Assembly: GCA_963815965.1 (NCBI GenBank)
Contig: CAWFIT010000014.1
Location: forward strand, 1-35,187
From: DASVFB01 sp963815965
GTDB lineage: Bacteria; Actinomycetota; Thermoleophilia; Gaiellales; Gaiellaceae
Reading direction: 5' to 3'
DNA: 35,187 nt
The notes under the pieces are model-generated. The model saw nothing but the letters and a program-made list of their open reading frames with translations. It had not been told where the DNA came from and searched no databases. Positions 16,706 through 25,160 of this stretch are shown here, piece by piece; the first letter of the stretch is position 1; each line of letters begins with the position of its first letter. The translations under genes and the position numbers were made by a program.

Positions 16706-17683
16706 TCAGATCCACCGTCTTAGCCGTGCGAAGGCGAGTGTTGCAATCGCGATCAGGATGATGGCGGTGACCACGACCCAAAACAATGGCGAGTGGGCGA
16801 AAGTGTGTGCGCTGATGTTGACGTTCATTCCCGCCATGCCTGCCAGGAGTGCGCCGGGGAGCAGCAGGATCGACGCGAGCGTGAGGACTTTCACGATCTC
16901 GTTCGTGCGGTGTTCTGTGCCGACGATCAGGACGTCGAATGAGCTTGCGATCCCATCTCTCACATCGCGTGCGGAGGCGAGCGCAGCGTCCACTCTCGCC
17001 GTGAGTGCAACGAACCGCTTCGCCGATGCCTCGGAGGAGAGCGGGTCAAACTCGGAGTGGCTCAGCGTGGCGAACACCTCCCGGTGCGGCGCGAGCGTCC
17101 GTCGGAGTCGGCCGACTCGACGCCGAGCTTCACCAAGCAGCTCGAGCTGTTCTTCCAGGTCTTTGCTTAGATGCGCTATTGCCTCCACGTCGATCTCATC
17201 GAGGGTCTCTTCGATCTCGTCGAAGGCACGGAGGTAGCTGGTTATGACCCACTCCGAGAGTGTCGTGAGAAACGACGGTGCGTCGAGGAGCCCGACCTCG
17301 CCCTTCCCTTCAGCAACGTCTCGAAAGTCATCGAGTGCAGCGATGTCGGCGCCGTGGACGGTCAGGATCCAGTTGGAACCAAGGAAACAGTCCACGACGA
17401 TCCTCTCACGAGCAGGGTCGCGCTCTGTATCCGAGACAGCGACGGCCGTCACCCGCAGGTGCCTCTCGAACTGCTCGACGCACGGTCGTCGCTCGGGATC
17501 GCCGAGCTTCAACTCCGCGGCGGCGCCCAGGTCGAGCGCGTCGAGGACGTCGACTGTCTCGTCCTTGGAGGCATCCACCAAGTCAATCCAGAGGATCTGA
17601 TTCTTGTTCAGGCCCTGGAGAGCCCCGGCCCAGTCTTCGACCCTCTCGCCCTCTCGCTGGTCGAAGAGATAGGCGCTCACCAT
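16706..17683 (-). CDS. CorA-family divalent cation transporter
   Basis: A 325-residue protein with a soluble N-terminal domain, a long helical stalk (FDEIEETLDEIDVEAIAHLS and following) and two C-terminal membrane helices: VLTLASILLLPGALLAGMAG, then PLFWVVVTAIILIAIATLAF. The signature GMN follows the first helix (GMAGMNVN). The pore loop after GMN reads VNISAHTFAHSPLF and lacks the usual MPEL acidic motif, so the ion may be other than Mg2+. CorA proteins form pentameric channels for Mg2+, Co2+ or Zn2+. The frame is intact; no clear regulatory element is seen upstream. Confidence 0.88.
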   Translation of the reverse strand: MVSAYLFDQREGERVEDWAGALQGLNKNQILWIDLVDASKDETVDVLDALDLGAAAELKLGDPERRPCVEQFERHLRVTAVAVSDTERDPARERIVVDCFLGSNWILTVHGADIAALDDFRDVAEGKGEVGLLDAPSFLTTLSEWVITSYLRAFDEIEETLDEIDVEAIAHLSKDLEEQLELLGEARRRVGRLRRTLAPHREVFATLSHSEFDPLSSEASAKRFVALTARVDAALASARDVRDGIASSFDVLIVGTEHRTNEIVKVLTLASILLLPGALLAGMAGMNVNISAHTFAHSPLFWVVVTAIILIAIATLAFARLRRWI

Positions 17684-17859
17684 TCGACCATCACCTGGGA
17701 ATCAGTCAGCCGTTCTGGATCGCCATTGCCAGTATGCGGTTCGCGCTCGCTGCACCTGCTCCTCTCACAGTCGGCGCGTCCCTCGACTCCGCTCGAGTCT
17801 TGCAGTCGCCCGTAAGGCTCAGGGGACATTCCCGCACTGTGAGTGTGTTGGGGTCCCGT

Positions 17860-18112
17860 CTGGGGCTGTTGTCAGGGTGGCGCCGGTGCTCTTTGCTTGT
17901 GACTCAATTCGCGCATGACCCGCTTGCGGGTGTCTTTCCAGTGATTTGTCCTGGCGAAGAGACCGGCGCCGGCCTGGCGTCCGCTTGCTGGCCTGATCAG
18001 AAGCCTGTCCGCCCTTTGCGGGCGTGACCCATCACAGTCGTGCCGCCAGCGGTTCCATCCCCAGACCGGCACCGGTACTTGTCCCCCAACCTGGGCTGGA
18101 GGTCGATTCGGG
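17860..18112 (+). ncRNA. Candidate bridge-RNA leader of the IS110-family element
   Basis: About 250 noncoding nt lie directly before the IS110 recombinase. They contain short stem-loops: ACCCGC-TT-GCGGGT near 17917-17930 and CGCCC-TTTGC-GGGCG near 18011-18025, plus GACCGGCGCCGG. In the IS110 group, the noncoding left end is known to be transcribed as a bridge RNA that pairs with target and donor DNA. The assignment here rests on location and local structure only; guide loops were not identified. Confidence 0.35.
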
Positions 18113-19159
18113 ATGCTCGCAGATCAACTGGACTACGTGGTCGGCGTCGACCCGCACCGCGACGCGCACACGATCGCGGTCGTCGACGTACGCACCGGTG
18201 TGGTCGTGTTCGAAGCCGTCGTGAGAGCAGACGCTGACGGTTACGCAGAGGCGCTTCGGCTCGCCGAGCAACACGCTCCGGGCCGGCGTGCGTTCGCCAT
18301 TGAAGGCACCGCCTCCTTCGGCGCGGGCCTGACCCGCTTGCTGGTCGGGCGTGGCGAGCAGGTGCTCGAGGTCGGCCGGCTCCGCCGGGAACGTCGTTCC
18401 GGCGGCAAGACCGACGCCCTCGACGCGGTCCGTGCGGCGAGAAGTGTGCTCGGCGAGAAGCGGCCTGCACTGCCGCGAAGCAACGGCGAGCGAGAGGCGC
18501 TGCGCGCGTTGATGGCAGCCCGGAGGGGGCCGTGATCGCGAGAACCGCTGCGCTCTGCCAGCTGCGTGCGTTGCTCGTCACGACTCCCGAGCCGTTGCGT
18601 AGCGAGCTGCGGCCGCTCACCCGTGCTCGGCTGCTCGCTCGCCTTACGGCGACACGACCCGATCGCCGCCGCGACCCCGAGCTCCGCGGCAACCAGCTCG
18701 CGCTGCGCTCAAGCGCTCGCGCGGCGGATCCAGCAGCTGACCGCGGAAGAGCGCGAACTCGCTCGCGAGATCGAGCAGCTCACCCGAAGCCTCGCCCCGC
18801 ACCTCCTCGACGAGCCGGGCATCGGTCCGCTGCTCGCGGCGCAGGTCGTGCTCGCCTGGTCACACCACGGACGCATCGTCAGCGAAGCCGCCTTCGCACG
18901 CCTCGCCGGCGTCGCCCCGATCCCCGCCTCCTCCGGGCAAACGATCCGTTACCGGCTCGACCGCGGCGGCGATCGCAAGCTCAATCGCACCCTGCACCAG
19001 ATCATCGTCACCCGCCGTCGCACACATCCCCCGACGATCGCCTACATCGACCGACGCACCCAAGAAGGCAAGACCCGACGCGAGGTGACCCGCTGCCTTA
19101 AGCGCTACCTCGCTCGCAGCCTGTACCGACTCCTCGAACACGCGCCGATGACCACTTGA
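18113..19159 (+). CDS. IS110-family recombinase/transposase (frameshifted)
   Basis: The N-terminal DEDD (RuvC-like) domain runs from ATG 18113: VVGVDPHRDAHTIAVVD with the first Asp, FAIEGTASFG with the Glu, and GGKTDALDAVRAAR with the last Asp pair. The C-terminal Transposase_20 domain reads LLDEPGIGPLLAAQVVL, AFARLAGVAPIPASSGQTIR with the candidate nucleophile Ser, and DRGGDRKLNRTLHQI. The frame changes near 18525-18532 in a G run (one G missing restores RRGAVIARTAAL) and again between about 18640 and 18720. Both domains are otherwise well kept. It is therefore either a recently inactivated copy or one with sequencing indels. Confidence 0.85.
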
Positions 19160-19326
19160 CTTTCATAGAAGCATCACTGGCCCAATCGAACGCGCTAACG
19201 CTCAGCGAGCGCCGCGGCGTAATGAACGCAGATCGAGTCGCCAGTTCTTACTGAGTCAATGAACGCGACGCCCGCAAATCGTTCCGCGACAACCTCCTAC
19301 GCGGGTTCGATGTGTCGGGCTGTGAG

Positions 19327-21003
19327 CTAGCCGAGCGGGAGGGTCAACTCGAACCGAGCGCCGCGTTCCGAAGGTACGAGGCGCAGGTCGCCGCCGTGCG
19401 CAACCGCATATGCCTTGGCGATCGCCAATCCGAGTCCGGTCCCCTCGCCGGCGGTGCCGCGTTCGAAGCGTTCGAACAAACGGGGCCGCAGCGGCTCCGG
19501 CACGCCGTCGCCCGCGTCTTCCACTACGAGCCGGAGATAGCGGTTCCGCTGCTCGCCAGAGACCCGAATCGGCGGCCGGCCGTGGCTCCTCGCGTTCGCG
19601 AGTAGGTTCGACACGACGCGCTCGATCACGAGCGGATCGACGACGACGCTGAGGCCCCAGTCGACGTCGACGAGCACTTCGCTGCCGCCTTCGTCCTCGA
19701 TGAGCTCCTCCACGACGCGCCGGAGCACGATCGGCTCCGGCCTGACCCGGACCGACCGCGCATCGAGGCGCGAGAGATCGAGCAGTTGCTCGATCAGCCG
19801 GCGCATCCGGTCCGACTCCTTCCACGCTGTCTCCTCGAGCGCCGCACGCACCTTCGGCTCGAGCCCGCGCCCGCGCAAAGCCGCAAGCGCGCCGTACACC
19901 GCCGCCGCTGGCGTACGCAGCTCGTGTGACGCGACCGCGACGAAGTTCAGCTTCAACTCGTCGAGCCACCGTGTCTCCTCGTGCAACCGCGACCTCTCGA
20001 TCGCGAGCGCGACACGTTGCCCAACGAGCTCGAGCAGCTGCATGTCGTCTGGGGTGAAGTGGTGGTGAACGAGCGTGCCGACATGGAGGACGCCGATCAC
20101 GGTTTCGCGCACGATCAGCGGCACGCCGAGCAGGGTCTTGATGCCTTTCTCGCGCAGGATCGGGTTGAGCACGTGCGCGTGGTCGACGTCCGGGAGGACG
20201 ATCGGTCGGCGCTCGGCGGCGATACCTCCTGCGAAGCCGCCGCCGACCGGAATGCGCACGCCTTGCTCGACCTCCTCTTCGATGCCTACTGCGGCGCGCG
20301 CAACGAGCTCGTTGCTGGCCTCGTCGAGCAGCAGGATGGCGCAGGTGTCGACCTCGAGGATCGAATGGATCCGGTCGAGCAGCTCAGCGAGCAGCTCGTC
20401 CAGCTCGAGATGCGAGAGGGCCGCGTCCGTGACGGCCTGGACGTGCTCCAGCCATCGGCGCGCCTTTCGCTCGGCCTCGAACAGGTTGGCGTGGGCGATC
20501 GCCATCGCTGCGCGCTCGCCCGCGAGCCGGAGGAGCTCGATGTCGGCCTCTTGGAAGTCCCGGGGAACGAGCGTGCCGACATGGAGGACGCCGATCACGG
20601 TGTCGCGCACGATCAGCGGCACGCCGAGCAGGGTCTTGATGCCTTTCTCGCGCAGGATCGGGTTGAGCACGTGTGCGCGTTCGACGTCCGGGAGGAGGAT
20701 CGGTCGGCGTTCGGCGGCGATACGGCCTGCGAAGCCGCCGCCGACCGGAATGCGCACGCCTTGCTCGACCTCCTCTTCGATGCCTACTGCGGCGCGCGCA
20801 ACGAGCTCGTTGCTGGCCTCGTCGAGCAGCAGGATGGCGCAGGTGTCGACCTCGAGGATCGAATGGATCCGGTCGAGCAGCTCAGCGAGCAGCTCGTCCA
20901 GCTCGAGATGCGAGAGGGCCGCGTCGGTGACGGCCTGGAGGCGCGCGAGATACTCGCCGTCGACAGACGCCGCCATGCGTAAAGGGTAGGTGTCGCCGTG
21001 CAT
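19327..21003 (-). CDS. Sensor histidine kinase with two near-identical GAF domains
   Basis: A 558-residue soluble kinase. GAF domains occupy about 20-170 and 186-337. The first 125 residues of each are almost identical (see the repeat at 20067-20940). Next come HisKA with SHELRTP (His360), a dimerisation helix ending LLDLSRLDARS, and HATPase motifs NLLANARSHG, EDAGDGVPE and GEGTGLGLAIAKAYA. No membrane helices or receiver domain are found, and no response regulator is adjacent. It may sense a small ligand or redox state through the GAF pair. The start could instead be the ATG nine codons later; neither has a strong ribosome binding site. Confidence 0.88.
   Translation of the reverse strand: MHGDTYPLRMAASVDGEYLARLQAVTDAALSHLELDELLAELLDRIHSILEVDTCAILLLDEASNELVARAAVGIEEEVEQGVRIPVGGGFAGRIAAERRPILLPDVERAHVLNPILREKGIKTLLGVPLIVRDTVIGVLHVGTLVPRDFQEADIELLRLAGERAAMAIAHANLFEAERKARRWLEHVQAVTDAALSHLELDELLAELLDRIHSILEVDTCAILLLDEASNELVARAAVGIEEEVEQGVRIPVGGGFAGGIAAERRPIVLPDVDHAHVLNPILREKGIKTLLGVPLIVRETVIGVLHVGTLVHHHFTPDDMQLLELVGQRVALAIERSRLHEETRWLDELKLNFVAVASHELRTPAAAVYGALAALRGRGLEPKVRAALEETAWKESDRMRRLIEQLLDLSRLDARSVRVRPEPIVLRRVVEELIEDEGGSEVLVDVDWGLSVVVDPLVIERVVSNLLANARSHGRPPIRVSGEQRNRYLRLVVEDAGDGVPEPLRPRLFERFERGTAGEGTGLGLAIAKAYAVAHGGDLRLVPSERGARFELTLPLG
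20067..20940 (-). repeat. Intragenic direct repeat, two units of about 375 bp, period 498 bp
   Basis: Units at about 20067-20442 and 20565-20940 are nearly identical in DNA, including long runs without mismatch around CGCCGATCACGG and CTCGAGGATCGAATGGATCC. The encoded segments differ at about five or six of 125 residues. Sequence between units (about 120 bp, the end of each GAF domain) is unrelated. This indicates recent duplication or gene conversion within the kinase gene. Confidence 0.9.
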
Positions 21004-21226
21004 GATCTCGTGGTGGCGACTGTCGGGACGCCCCCGACACGAGGTCCCCCGAGACGATCGCTAAGCGACGTTTTCCCGGTGACCGAACGATGAATCACAT
21101 CGACACTGCTTCCGCCGCACGGCGGATCGTCGAAGCGAAAATGCGCTGGACAAACCGCTCGTAGGGCGCCTTAGGACCGACCAGCGCCCGCTTCGGCGGA
21201 CGCTGGTCGGACAGATCAGGTCGGAT

Positions 21227-21352
21227 TCAGTGGCCGCGTCTTGCCAGTGCGGCCTTCAGTTGCCCCTTGTTCATTTTGGAGCGGCCCTTAATGTCCAGCC
21301 GCTTCGCTTGCTGGTAGAGCTGCTCCTTTGTGCGCTCTTGACCCATCGGCAT
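21227..21352 (-). CDS. Small Rho-N/SAP-like helix-extended-helix protein
   Basis: 41 residues starting at the ATG complement of 21350-21352, with AAAGGGGG seven nt upstream as ribosome binding site; the longer ORF start at 21436 is rejected for lack of one. The sequence GQERTKEQLYQQAKRLDIKG then RSKMNKGQLKAALARRGH matches the Rho-termination-factor N-terminal type fold (TKxxLYxxAKxLxIxGRSKMxKxxL), common as small stand-alone proteins in actinobacteria. It probably binds nucleic acid. Function unproven. Confidence 0.75.
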   Translation of the reverse strand: MPMGQERTKEQLYQQAKRLDIKGRSKMNKGQLKAALARRGH

Positions 21353-21463
21353 TGAATGACCCCCTTTCATTGTTGGTATGAGGCTGCTGCTACCCAGGCG
21401 TAACGCCTCCAAACGGTCCCAGGATTCGCGTCTCACGGCCGCCAGGGCACGTTAGGCCGTTCG

Positions 21464-21676
21464 ATGATCTGCGAGGAGTGCCGGCAGGAGGCGCAAGTGG
21501 ACGCCGCAGGATGTGTCGCCTACCACGTCGACCTGCCCGACGATGCTGAGAGCCATCGTCGTCACCTATTGCCCCTCTTCGCGGCACGCGAGTTCGGCGT
21601 CCCCATCGGCAAACGCACACGGCGGTCACGGGACTGGGTTAGGGGTGTTCCAAACGGATTTGCGTCATTGGCCTAG
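21464..21676 (+). CDS. Small zinc-ribbon-like protein, probably frame-disturbed
   Basis: ATG 21464 encodes MICEECRQEAQVDAAGCVAY, then HVDLPDD, with a CxxC at the N-terminus. In another frame, 21555-21585 reads IVVTYCPSS and the first frame resumes with AAREFG. A natural protein ending TYCPxCAAREFG, with a second CxxC, can be rebuilt if two compensating indels are assumed. As printed, the ORF runs on to TAG 21674-21676 without the second metal site. Function unknown. Confidence 0.5.
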   Translation: MICEECRQEAQVDAAGCVAYHVDLPDDAESHRRHLLPLFAAREFGVPIGKRTRRSRDWVRGVPNGFASLA

Positions 21677-21819
21677 CGCGAGTTTTAAGTAGAAGACCCG
21701 GGCATAACTAACTGCAAACGCGAAAAGCTGACCGTTGCAATCTTCACCGGATGAGATGCATCCTCACCCCAACCCCTCGTTGCTGCGGCTGCATCGGTCG
21801 TAGCAACACCTCCCTGCAA

Positions 21820-21856
21820 GGAGGGCGGCGGGCTTCCCCGAGCCCCGCCGCCCTCC
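21820..21856. terminator. Perfect 13-bp GC hairpin
   Basis: GGAGGGCGGCGGG (21820-21832) pairs with CCCGCCGCCCTCC (21844-21856) across an 11-nt loop. There is no T tract on either side. Such hairpins often end transcription in high-GC actinobacteria. The rest of 21677-22000 shows no gene. Confidence 0.55.
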
Positions 21857-22000
21857 TAACGCCATCCGGGTAAGCAGGGCCGCCTCGCGGCCTAATCCGC
21901 CCGAACCCGAGCGATCATGAGGCGAACGGGCAGAGGATCTGATGGAGGTACGAATCGATCGACGCACGACGATTGCCGCGAGTGCGAGCGACCGGTCCGG

Positions 22001-22066
22001 CTACTCCCAAAACGTGAGCAAGGCCGGTATCACGAGCATGCAGCAGATCATCGTTAGCCAGATCAC
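22001..22066 (-). CDS. 21-residue hydrophobic microprotein (MIWL family, copy 1)
   Basis: GTG (complement of 22064-22066) to TAG (22001-22003). The peptide begins MIWLTMICCMLVIPALLTF and ends WE. A related ORF on the same strand at 27763-27822 encodes MIWLVMICCLLAIPGLFTF. They are collinear without gaps, 14 of 19 residues are identical, and changes keep hydrophobicity. No ribosome binding site is visible, so translation is unproven. The predicted product is a single short membrane helix with a Cys-Cys pair. Confidence 0.45.
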   Translation of the reverse strand: MIWLTMICCMLVIPALLTFWE

Positions 22067-22081
22067 GTTACGAACGACGCT

Positions 22082-22243
22082 TCAGCGAAATCGGTTGCGG
22101 CCACGCCGGCTCGACGGTGAATCGACGACCGGGTGCTCTTCCCGGTCGCCACGACTAGCCCGGGGCCAGTCGCCCGCAGCGACGAGCCCGCCGACCATCA
22201 CCGCGAGAATGACCAAGTCCACGCTCACGAGCACGATGACCAT
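22082..22243 (-). CDS. Possible small membrane protein upstream of the microprotein
   Basis: From ATG (complement of 22241-22243) the frame reads MVIVLVSVDLVILAVMVGGL then VAAGDW and a charged tail ending GRNRFR. One membrane helix is clear; the true start may lie a few codons upstream (RRVLPL precedes it). It ends 15 nt before the microprotein at 22066, so the two could be cotranscribed. No family match and no clear ribosome binding site. Confidence 0.3.
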   Translation of the reverse strand: MVIVLVSVDLVILAVMVGGLVAAGDWPRASRGDREEHPVVDSPSSRRGRNRFR

Positions 22244-22434
22244 CAAGGGGAGAACGCGCCTCCACGTGCAACGGGTGCGCTCCTGACTTGGACGTTGAAG
22301 GAGCGCCGAACACCGATTGGAACCGAACGTACTCATGGCCCTCGATGTCGCTACTCGTGTTTTCAGGAGCTCGCAACCGGCGAGGACGCCCGGAGCAACC
22401 AACTACCGGAGAGGGGACGAGCGAGGGAGGGACC

Positions 22435-23850
22435 ATGGACAAGACGATCGAGCGAGAGCTCAAGCTCGAAGCCGACGGGAACCTGTCGATCGACGACCTG
22501 GGCGGAGAGCCGCTCGAGTCGCGCACATTCACGTCCACCTACTACGACACCGAGGACGGCCTGCTGTTGCGGCTCGGCATCGTGCTTCGCCGCCGGATGG
22601 AGAACGGTAAGAACGTCTGGCAGCTCAAGCTGCCGCGAGACGACAGTCGTGTCGAGCTCGAGGCTGAGGGAGGCCCGGCGGGCCCGCCGCCGGAGCTGGC
22701 CGGGATTCTGCGGGCAACGCTGGAGAAACGGCGGCTTCGACCCGCTGCGACGCTGAGAACACGGCGGAGCGGCCGGCGCGTCGACGGCGCTGATCTCACG
22801 CTCGACGCGGTCGACGTGCTCGAGGGGCGTCATGTCGTGACGCGGTTCAACGAGATCGAAGCCGAGCTCGTTACCGGCGAGCCTCGCCTGCTCGCAGCGC
22901 TCGAGCGGCGCTTGCGCAAGGCCGGCGCGCGAGCCACCGATGGGCGCTCCAAACTTCGCCGCGTTCTCGACCCGGCCGAACCGGAGCGGCCCGGGAAGCG
23001 TGCTTCCGCTGTCGCGCATCTGCGCGCAATGCTTCGCGCCCAGCATGAGCAGCTGCTGCGCCACGATCCGGGTGTTCGCGTCGGCGGGGAGCCCGAGGAC
23101 GTCCATGCCATGCGCGTCGCGGTTCGCCGATCGCGTGCCGTGCTGCGCGTCGTGAAGCCGATGCTCGACCCGGGTTGGCTGAGCCGTCTGCGGGCGGAGC
23201 TCGAATGGCTCGGCGACCACCTCGCGCCGGTCCGCGACCTCGACGTGCTGAGTGTTTACCTCGAGCGGGAGCTCGCGTCGCTGCCGTCACCGGAGGCGTA
23301 TTCCGGGCGGCACCTGCTGGAGCTTCTTGCGGAGGATCACGAACAGGCTCGCCGGGCTCTGCTCGGCGTGCTCGACAGCGAGCGCTATTTGCAGCTCCTG
23401 GCGGCGCTGGACGCTGCAGCCACGGCGCCTCGTGTTCAAGATGCCGGCGTCGGCGTGGATCAGCTTGCTCGCAAAGAGTTCCGAAAGCTGCGCAAGCGCC
23501 ACCGGCGGCTCCGCTCCGACCCGAGCGCCGGCGAGTTGCACAAGTTCCGCGTCCGCGGCAAGCGAGCGCGCTACGCCGCTGAGCTCGCCGCGACCACGAC
23601 GGGCGGCGCCGCGAAAAGGTTCATCGACCGTGCGAAGGTACTCCAGGACGTGCTCGGCGAACACCAGGACGCCATCGTCGCCGAGAACGCGGTCCGCGGT
23701 CTCGCCGCACGCTCCCGCAGCGCAGAAGCGTCCCTCGCGGCGGGGCGGATGATCGAGCGCCAGCAAGATCGCCGCCGCCAAGCGCGCGACGACTTTCCGA
23801 AGGCCTGGAAACGACTCCGCCAGGCGGGCGACCAAGCCTGGCGGAGCTGA
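22435..23850 (+). CDS. CYTH-CHAD domain protein
   Basis: 471 residues from ATG 22435, preceded by GAGGGAGGG. The CYTH domain (1-200) carries the family signature ExExK in ERELKLE, then STYYDTEDGLLLRLGIVLRR, WQLKLPRD and FNEIEAELV, and the strand pattern of a triphosphate tunnel enzyme. The CHAD domain (about 220-465) shows the conserved His and basic helices: VHAMRVAVRRSRAVLR, WLGDHLAPVRDLDVLS, LHKFRVRGKRARYAAEL and LQDVLGEHQDAIVAE. CYTH enzymes act on triphosphates and CHAD domains bind polyphosphate, so a polyphosphate-linked role is likely. It is intact and stands alone. Confidence 0.93.
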   Translation: MDKTIERELKLEADGNLSIDDLGGEPLESRTFTSTYYDTEDGLLLRLGIVLRRRMENGKNVWQLKLPRDDSRVELEAEGGPAGPPPELAGILRATLEKRRLRPAATLRTRRSGRRVDGADLTLDAVDVLEGRHVVTRFNEIEAELVTGEPRLLAALERRLRKAGARATDGRSKLRRVLDPAEPERPGKRASAVAHLRAMLRAQHEQLLRHDPGVRVGGEPEDVHAMRVAVRRSRAVLRVVKPMLDPGWLSRLRAELEWLGDHLAPVRDLDVLSVYLERELASLPSPEAYSGRHLLELLAEDHEQARRALLGVLDSERYLQLLAALDAAATAPRVQDAGVGVDQLARKEFRKLRKRHRRLRSDPSAGELHKFRVRGKRARYAAELAATTTGGAAKRFIDRAKVLQDVLGEHQDAIVAENAVRGLAARSRSAEASLAAGRMIERQQDRRRQARDDFPKAWKRLRQAGDQAWRS

Positions 23851-24086
23851 GCTTGGATCGAGCACGTGCTCACGCTGCCAGGTTCGGTGCGCCTCGTGTT
23901 GCAAGGTGGCAACTGACCCTCGGACTCGTTCTACTGATTCAGTTGGTCGGCGTCGTATTGGGGCGTTATTCCTTGACGGGGTGAGGAGGTGTCGAACGAG
24001 CTGGCCGGTTCGGGTCTGTCTTGGTCTGAGGGCCGCTCCCCAGTCGCGGGGCGCGTTCCCGCCAAACGCGCCCCGCAATCGACTGG

Positions 24087-24509
24087 TTAACGTGCCGAGC
24101 TGCTTGCCTTGCTGCGACTCGATCTCGGCTTCCGCGCCGAGCTTCTCTTCCGAGCCGAACCCGTCGTGCGATTGGCGGTGGACGTGCGGGTACGCGGCGA
24201 GCCGGTCCGACTTGACTTCTGCGATGTCCGGCTTGACTTCTGGGATGTCTGACGCACGTGATTCAACAGATCGTCAGGCAGGTCGGACGCGCGCGTCTTC
24301 GCCTCGTCGACCACGCCCTTTGCCTGGCGGGTGAAGAAGTCGCTCTTGACGAGTGCGAAGAGCCCGGCGCCGGCTGCCGGAAGGATCATCCAGCGCGTAC
24401 CGGTGCTGCTCCCTCTCCGGGGGCCTTTGCCTTGTGCAGCGTCAGCCATATTCGAGAGTCGTTCCGCGTAATCAATGACTTGGTCCGAAAACTTGTGGAT
24501 GCTCGCCAT
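24087..24509 (-). CDS. Hypothetical protein with a Ser/Arg/Lys-rich tail
   Basis: 140 residues starting at ATG (complement of 24507-24509) with GGAGG 10 nt upstream. The N-terminal half has a helix (FSDQVIDYAERLSNMADAA), a short hydrophobic stretch (WMILPAAGAGLFALV) and DFFTRQAKGVVDEAK. From about residue 85 the chain is low-complexity: SQKSSRT occurs twice in tandem, then ARKRSSARKPRSSRSKASSS. The tail resembles the nucleic-acid-binding tails of bacterial histone-like proteins. Membrane or envelope attachment cannot be excluded. No named family. Confidence 0.65.
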   Translation of the reverse strand: MASIHKFSDQVIDYAERLSNMADAAQGKGPRRGSSTGTRWMILPAAGAGLFALVKSDFFTRQAKGVVDEAKTRASDLPDDLLNHVRQTSQKSSRTSQKSSRTGSPRTRTSTANRTTGSARKRSSARKPRSSRSKASSSAR

Positions 24510-25160
24510 TCGTCCTCAACCTCCGTTTTAGTTGTCACAACCTTCTCCACCGTTACCGCGCGAAACGTGCGGCACGTTGGAGAGTCAGTGGATTAACGGC
24601 GTTCAGCGTGAGAAGGTTTCTCATCTCGCGCGGATGGGTCCCCAGAGCTCCGGCGGGAACAGGTGGAAAAACGGTTGGAGGACGGCGACGACCTTGCACA
24701 GCAGGGGCGCAGCGCGACAGCTACGGCGGCGACCCTGAGCGACGCGCTGCAAAGTCAGAATCGCGCGTGCGCTCAGCGGTCGGGAGTTGCTGGCTGTGCC
24801 CGCAGCGGCGCAAGGTGCCGACCGAACCGGTCGCGTGTGACGGCGAGCGGCAGGATCGCGACCACGCCAACACGCACGCCCAGGACTCCTCCGGCAAGCG
24901 CGTCTCCGGTGTGGTGAGCACGACCTCAACCGCGAGTGCCGGACCAAAAAGATGTCGGCAAGCCAGCCGCCAGCCGCAGTCGGTGAGGCTGTCGATTGAG
25001 CACCGGGCGCGCTCGACCCGCTCGACGGGTCGACGAGCTGGTAGACCCACTCGTCGACGTGGATGTCGACCGGTGAGCGGTACATCAGCTCGACGGCCTG
25101 GTCTTCGAGTGTTCAGAGAGGAGACGGTTCAGAGCGAAGCGCCGAACCAGCGGCGCGTGC
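24510..25160. other. 650 bp without a supported gene
   Basis: Several overlapping frames are open on both strands. A minus-strand frame from the ATG at 25085 begins MYRSPVDIHVDEWVYQLVDP and could continue in a second frame with RCSIDSLTDCGWRLACRHLF, but I see no family match or ribosome binding site. It may be a decayed or frame-broken small gene, or plain intergenic DNA. Confidence 0.35.

Larger units (their letters stand above)
17860..19180 (+). mobile_element. IS110-family insertion sequence (approximate limits)
   Basis: Defined by the recombinase gene at 18113-19159 with its noncoding leader. IS110 elements usually lack terminal inverted repeats, so exact ends cannot be read here. The right end probably lies within a few tens of nt after the stop, near CTTTCATAGAAGCATC. 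The left limit at about 17860 is a guess based on where structured sequence begins. Confidence 0.6.

Noticed and set aside
19981..20989. Plus-strand ORFs of over 300 residues with internal repeats
   Set aside because: They mirror the duplicated GAF domains of the minus-strand kinase; the repeats come from that gene.
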